Source of the DNA: Sipunculus nudus
Taxonomy: Eukaryota; Annelida; Sipuncula; Golfingiida; Sipunculidae
NCBI GenBank assembly: GCA_026874595.1
Contig: CM049321.1
Location: 50,637,297-50,701,296 of the forward strand
Length of the DNA: 64,000 nucleotides
Direction of reading: 5' to 3'
This document shows, piece by piece, positions 59,991-64,000 of the stretch (the stretch's first letter is position 1; each line of letters begins with the position of its first letter). Both the position numbers and the translations under genes were made by a program. The notes under the pieces were generated by a model. It saw nothing but the letters and a program-made list of their open reading frames with translations, made no database searches and was not told the DNA's origin.

Positions 59991-60187
59991 ACCTCCGCTT
60001 AAATACGTTGGAAACAATTCACATATATAATGATCATGTGATGTAATCCTTGGTTTCTAAAACCATGCATGTTTTGCACAAGTTTGGAGATCAGTTTATT
60101 TGAAAGAAGTATTATTGGAATATATAAATAACATGTTTTTTTTAACTTCTTGACAGAAAAGTATTAGTTGATAGAAGGGTTGAGTAA

Positions 60188-60244
<57 letters not shown>
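60188..60244. repeat. (TA)n microsatellite
   Basis: Uninterrupted TA tract of about 28 repeats. Confidence 0.95.
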
Positions 60245-60247
<3 letters not shown>

Positions 60248-62980
60248 GAGAGTTTTGTGAAATTTTGTTCTCATTAGGTTCAGTTTAGTTTGCTGGCCCC
60301 AACTTTGTTAGTTCTTTGACTCTTATTTGTTTGATGAATTAAGGAACTAGGATGTTTGATAAATTTAGATTTTTATTATATGACAAGGATGAGATTTTTT
60401 TACATCAGCAGTTATTTTTATACTTTAATAATCGGTTGTTCATTTTTTTACGATGTTAAGAAACATCCAGAGAATTTTCAAAATCTCTGAGTCGTAGACA
60501 AACCTATTACTATTTAAAAATACAGTCAAGGGGGAACAATTTCGAGTCACAACAGCTGAAAGGCTTCCACCTAGGATAAGCGCTCTGCATGCTTAATGGG
60601 AAAGCATGTATGAAACGTTACGAATCAGAACAGAACTTCACTATAACCTGGTCTACCATCCGGCAATTAAACACCTTCATGACATCATCGGACAAGTAAA
60701 CCTTGTATTTAACAAAGAAATACGCTGTTATAAACATGAAAAAAGACGATTTGCAACAGAAATAATCAGAAATCGTATCAACTTGTTGCCATGGAGCAAA
60801 GGCACCCAGTCCTGCGGGGAAAAAAGAAATATAATTAACGTAAGACACCGGTTCGCTTTGATTTTCAGTCAACTGATGAGTCGATGAGGAGAAACATGCG
60901 GTAGTGACTCGGATCCATCACAAAGTCATGTTTATTATGCTATGTTTAAAACTTTTAGCGCTTCCTACCAATGGAGAAAAAATTGCATTTCCAGAAGATT
61001 TTCCTTTGGATATTTTATTATAATTGCCCCCGATAATTTAGATTAAAAGAAAGTAACCTTGGATATTATATACATCACGTTTTTTCCTTCTTCTTATACG
61101 ATTTATACCATAACAGATCCGTGGAACCAGTGTTTTCAGCATATTTTGTGATACAAATGTGCACATAAAACAAAGTTTACGGAAATTGAGTTATCAGATG
61201 GTCTTACATCATGACCCCGCTTAACTTTGAGTCAAAAGGGGATATTGAAATGGATAAAAGCTAATAAGCAAGAAACTTTAGAGTTTATTTTTTTTTTATC
61301 AAAACTGCAGCTCTTTTTTTTTTTTTTTTACATTTGCTTTTAGCAGGGTTTGTCGACATGCCATCATATCTTTTTGAATTCCGGAATCTCATAGGGAGTT
61401 GATCTATAAATGAATCTTGATCATTATATGTTCCCTGATTCTTATAATTTTGACCGTTTTACAATTTTCAGATAATGAGATAGAGGATCACTTCCTGGGA
61501 GCTTTTTCCCTTCTGCAAAGTTTTATAATGGCAACATAATGGATCATAATACACCATGAAAGGGGTTTGAATATGTTCACAATATTCAGAAACTATCTTT
61601 CTGTTTGTTTTGTTTGAAATGCTAATACACGAGATGGAGCATTGCTCATACATCTGTTATGTTTTCAATTTCGTCCTTTCGTTTTTCTTAGCAGAATTAA
61701 ATACATTTTTGAGATTTCAACAAAACGATAGCCAGGATAGTTCAAGAAAGGACCTGCTTTCATTATCGGATTAAAAGAAGCATTCAATTTTACCGAGGCA
61801 TGCGCTCCACCGAGTTTCATTTTTGATGATTCATTGGAATAAGAATAGGGTAAGCAGGAAGATTTACTTGAGTAACAGAAGATCCGTTTTTAAGACCTTG
61901 TGCAACCTTAGCGTCTTCTCGGAACCCGGAAACTATTTTTAATTGTAAAACGATACAGTAGTTAATTCCAAATAGAATATCCAAACAAGCAAGTTGAGAA
62001 ACCGACTTGTTTACAACGTATCTTTACCTCCTGTGGGTTATTTGATATAATGATTTGTTTTCTAAGAAACAAATAAGATCAGGATATTTGTTTGATAAAT
62101 TTAAGCGTTCCTTTACTAGAAGGTCCCAATAGCTCTTTGGACAGCAGGGTTAAGTCATGTTGTTTATTATTGGATTTATATTTTCAGTACTTCTTGAAAT
62201 TTACGGGAGATACAGCAATATTAAATCGGAAACAACTATTATAATTCTCGTTATTTGGTAGAATGCCGTAAAAAGGTCAATGTTACGTTATTTGGAAGTT
62301 TCCCTTTCAGCTGAGATAAATCACTGAGATTATGTGGGAGACTGAAATGAGCCTGATGTAACTTTGCTGTATTGGTATATAAACCAGTTACGGTTCAAGG
62401 GAAAGATTCCTTTAAATGTGTTGCGGATATCCAGAATACCTCTTCCGTATTATTTACTGATCTATGTTTGTTTTCCACAAGGCTCATCAACTAGTCTAGT
62501 ATCCAATCTTTTTATCTGAATTGAATATCATGTCAAAATGAATGTCATTCTATCTCTACTTAGAGGTGTGCCTTATTTAAATGTATTAAACCGACCGGAC
62601 TATTATAAACCACTCTCATAGCCACACCGAGAATTATGGTCGTGATCGAGAGTAAGAATGTTATGTAAAATGCATGGTGAAGACAAAGTTAAACGGAAGG
62701 TCACTAAAACAAGTATAAATCTCCCCGGACTGCATATTACTGGTAAGAAGGGGGCTAACATTATAAACGTTATAGTTCTGAATACTAAATGTCCCTGTTT
62801 AAATACGAGATTGTGTTCCAATAGGATAATCTTGTGGAGAAACATGGCGGATTTTCTGAATTCATGTCAAAGGGAGTTGGTCTGTCGAAAAAAAAATTAC
62901 AAAAGAGTAACGGTGGAGGATGTTTCATTTTTGCAGAATGTTCAACGTTGGGTTCAAAACGAGCAGAGATACTTAAATCT
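60245..62980. other. Mostly non-coding stretch, no gene accepted
   Basis: A fragment of the SINE body ('taggataagcgctctgcatg') lies at about 60573-60600. Open frames at 60606-60887 and 62658-63011 look less repetitive than most but show no recognised domain. The latter runs into a locally repeated sequence. T homopolymers occur near 61280-61330. Confidence 0.35.
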
Positions 62981-62982
62981 GT

Positions 62983-63052
62983 GTCTACCAAATGAAACCA
63001 TGCTTGTCTGAAAGTATTACTTGGTTAATAAAAGCAAGTCCCGGCGTTACCA
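62983..63052 (+). repeat. Local direct repeat, copy 1
   Basis: 'gtctaccaaatgaaaccatg' and 'cttgtctgaaagtattactt' followed by 'aaaagcaagtcccgg' match 63515-63580 with few differences, 532 bp apart. Confidence 0.75.
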
Positions 63053-63514
63053 ACTCTGGTAACGACAATGGTAGGCTTTTTTTCTTTCTACAAGTTCATT
63101 GCAAAACATATTTATCGGTTTTCGAGACCTTTTTAAAAAATCCAGATTAATGTTGAATATTATTTCATTCTGAAAAACCAAAAACTGAACAACATATCAT
63201 CAGCTTTTTCAATACTGTGTATTTAGAAACATGGTGGGTTAAAACTTTTGTGGATTAATCGTGTCTTTTTATGCATTATATCAACATTAATATGGAAACA
63301 GTCCTAAAAATAAGCAAAATATCAAGTTTTTTTTTGTTTAAAATGCATTGAATGTTCACAATTTTACTACTCATTAAATCACATGTCCCTTAATGCATTC
63401 CCACTAAAAGCAGTAGGCTTAATTATACAACTAAAATATCGGCTGACCTATCTGAAACTTGGATGCCTACTTATAGGTATATCTCGATTTATTTCTCGAG
63501 GATAATTCCATCCA

Positions 63515-63580
63515 TGTCTACTGAATGAAACCATGCGTGTCTGAAAGTATTACTGGGATCATGAGAGCAAGTGCTGGAGC
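63515..63580 (+). repeat. Local direct repeat, copy 2
   Basis: 'gtctactgaatgaaaccatg' and 'cgtgtctgaaagtattactg' followed by 'agagcaagtgctgg' match 62983-63052. The repeated unit covers the last codons and stop of the 62658-63011 open frame, which argues against that frame being a conserved gene. Confidence 0.75.
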
Positions 63581-64000
63581 TAGGACTTGGTATGAGACAT
63601 ATTCAGAAGGTACTCCGTTTCGACTCCACTGCCCGGTAACGAGGTCCAGTTAAGCTGGTCTCTAGCTCATAATTGTGTCCAGCTGACCGTGACCCATCGA
63701 ACAACTGGTGAGGGGGGGGGGGGGGGTTTACCAGATTTTCTGCTGACGGTTGAGCTCCTATTGTTTGGTCAGTAATTAAGGGAATACGCAATAAAGTTGG
63801 GGTTGCCTTGTTCCTCAAGCTTTTTGTCCCAAGGTGTCCCAATTATGCAAAAATGGTTAACTCAACATGTTTTCTGCTGTCTCTATTTCATTTAAACATT
63901 GCATTACTCTTACAAACTAATAAATAAGAACACCAGTGCAAAAATACCTTAACTTAGCGAGATAATATGAGAGAGAGAGAGCAAATTTACATATACCAGT
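63580..64000. other. Non-coding end of window
   Basis: It contains a G homopolymer (63713-63727) and a short GA repeat at 63970-63981. No gene recognised. Confidence 0.4.

Noticed and set aside
60784-60798. Second RFX X-box (GTTGCCATGGAGCAA)
   Set aside because: Only the left half-site fits; the right half is degenerate, and there are no companion motifs.
60606-60887. 93-codon plus-strand frame, open on both strands
   Set aside because: It begins inside a SINE-body fragment and shows no motif or splice support.
62658-63011. 117-codon plus-strand frame with protein-like composition
   Set aside because: No domain recognised, and its 3' end lies in a sequence repeated at 63515. It could still be part of an unknown mobile element.

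Overview
This window looks like gene-poor animal nuclear DNA. It is AT-rich, has spliceosomal splice signals, many (TA)n, (CT)n and (GT/AC)n microsatellites, decayed non-LTR retrotransposons, tRNA-derived SINEs and MITE-like elements. There are no operons or prokaryotic gene density. Several repeat families (the 'aacaagaacatgcttgat' array near 26 kb, the 'aatataggtcacagtgacc' array near 51 kb, and the 'ggatccggatcatgatccgg'-like dispersed family) look like ones I associate with molluscs. A lophotrochozoan, probably a mollusc, is my inference; no sequence search was possible.

Only one recognisable cellular coding segment is present. It is the last exon of a rhodopsin-like (class A) peptide-type GPCR at about 6118-6338 (+), carrying TM7, helix 8 and the C-terminal tail. 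A 27-bp minisatellite lies just upstream, in the presumed last intron. The earlier exons were not found and may lie outside the window.

Layout. 1-6 kb: spacer, a tRNA-derived SINE, a hAT-like MITE, a dispersed repeat and the minisatellite. 6-18.6 kb: the GPCR exon, TA tracts with a hairpin, an inverted second MITE, a pogo/Tigger-like end, SINE copies and more of the dispersed repeat. 18.6-20.8 kb: a decayed LINE on the minus strand (endonuclease plus the start of RT). 21.9-24.2 kb: a SINE with a perfect 118-bp internal tandem duplication, then a candidate solo LTR. 25.9-41.5 kb: a degenerate ~130-bp tandem array running into the main structure, a head-to-tail duplication of ~7.55 kb (26176-33729 and 33730-41474). 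The two copies differ by about nine substitutions that I could see, a few short-tract length changes and one 187-bp presence/absence segment. 41.9-55 kb: paralogous dispersed repeats, a second and longer dead LINE (45.25-49.64 kb, minus), a compact promoter-like cluster (RFX X-box, CRE, AP-1) behind its 5' end, and a ~150-bp degenerate array. 55-64 kb: SINE-like units, TA tracts and local duplications.

The genes do not form a pathway. The points of most interest are the near-identical tandem duplication with its indel and two unrecognised exon-like open frames, the orphan GPCR exon, and the X-box/CRE/AP-1 cluster. I did not find a convincing new biological system.
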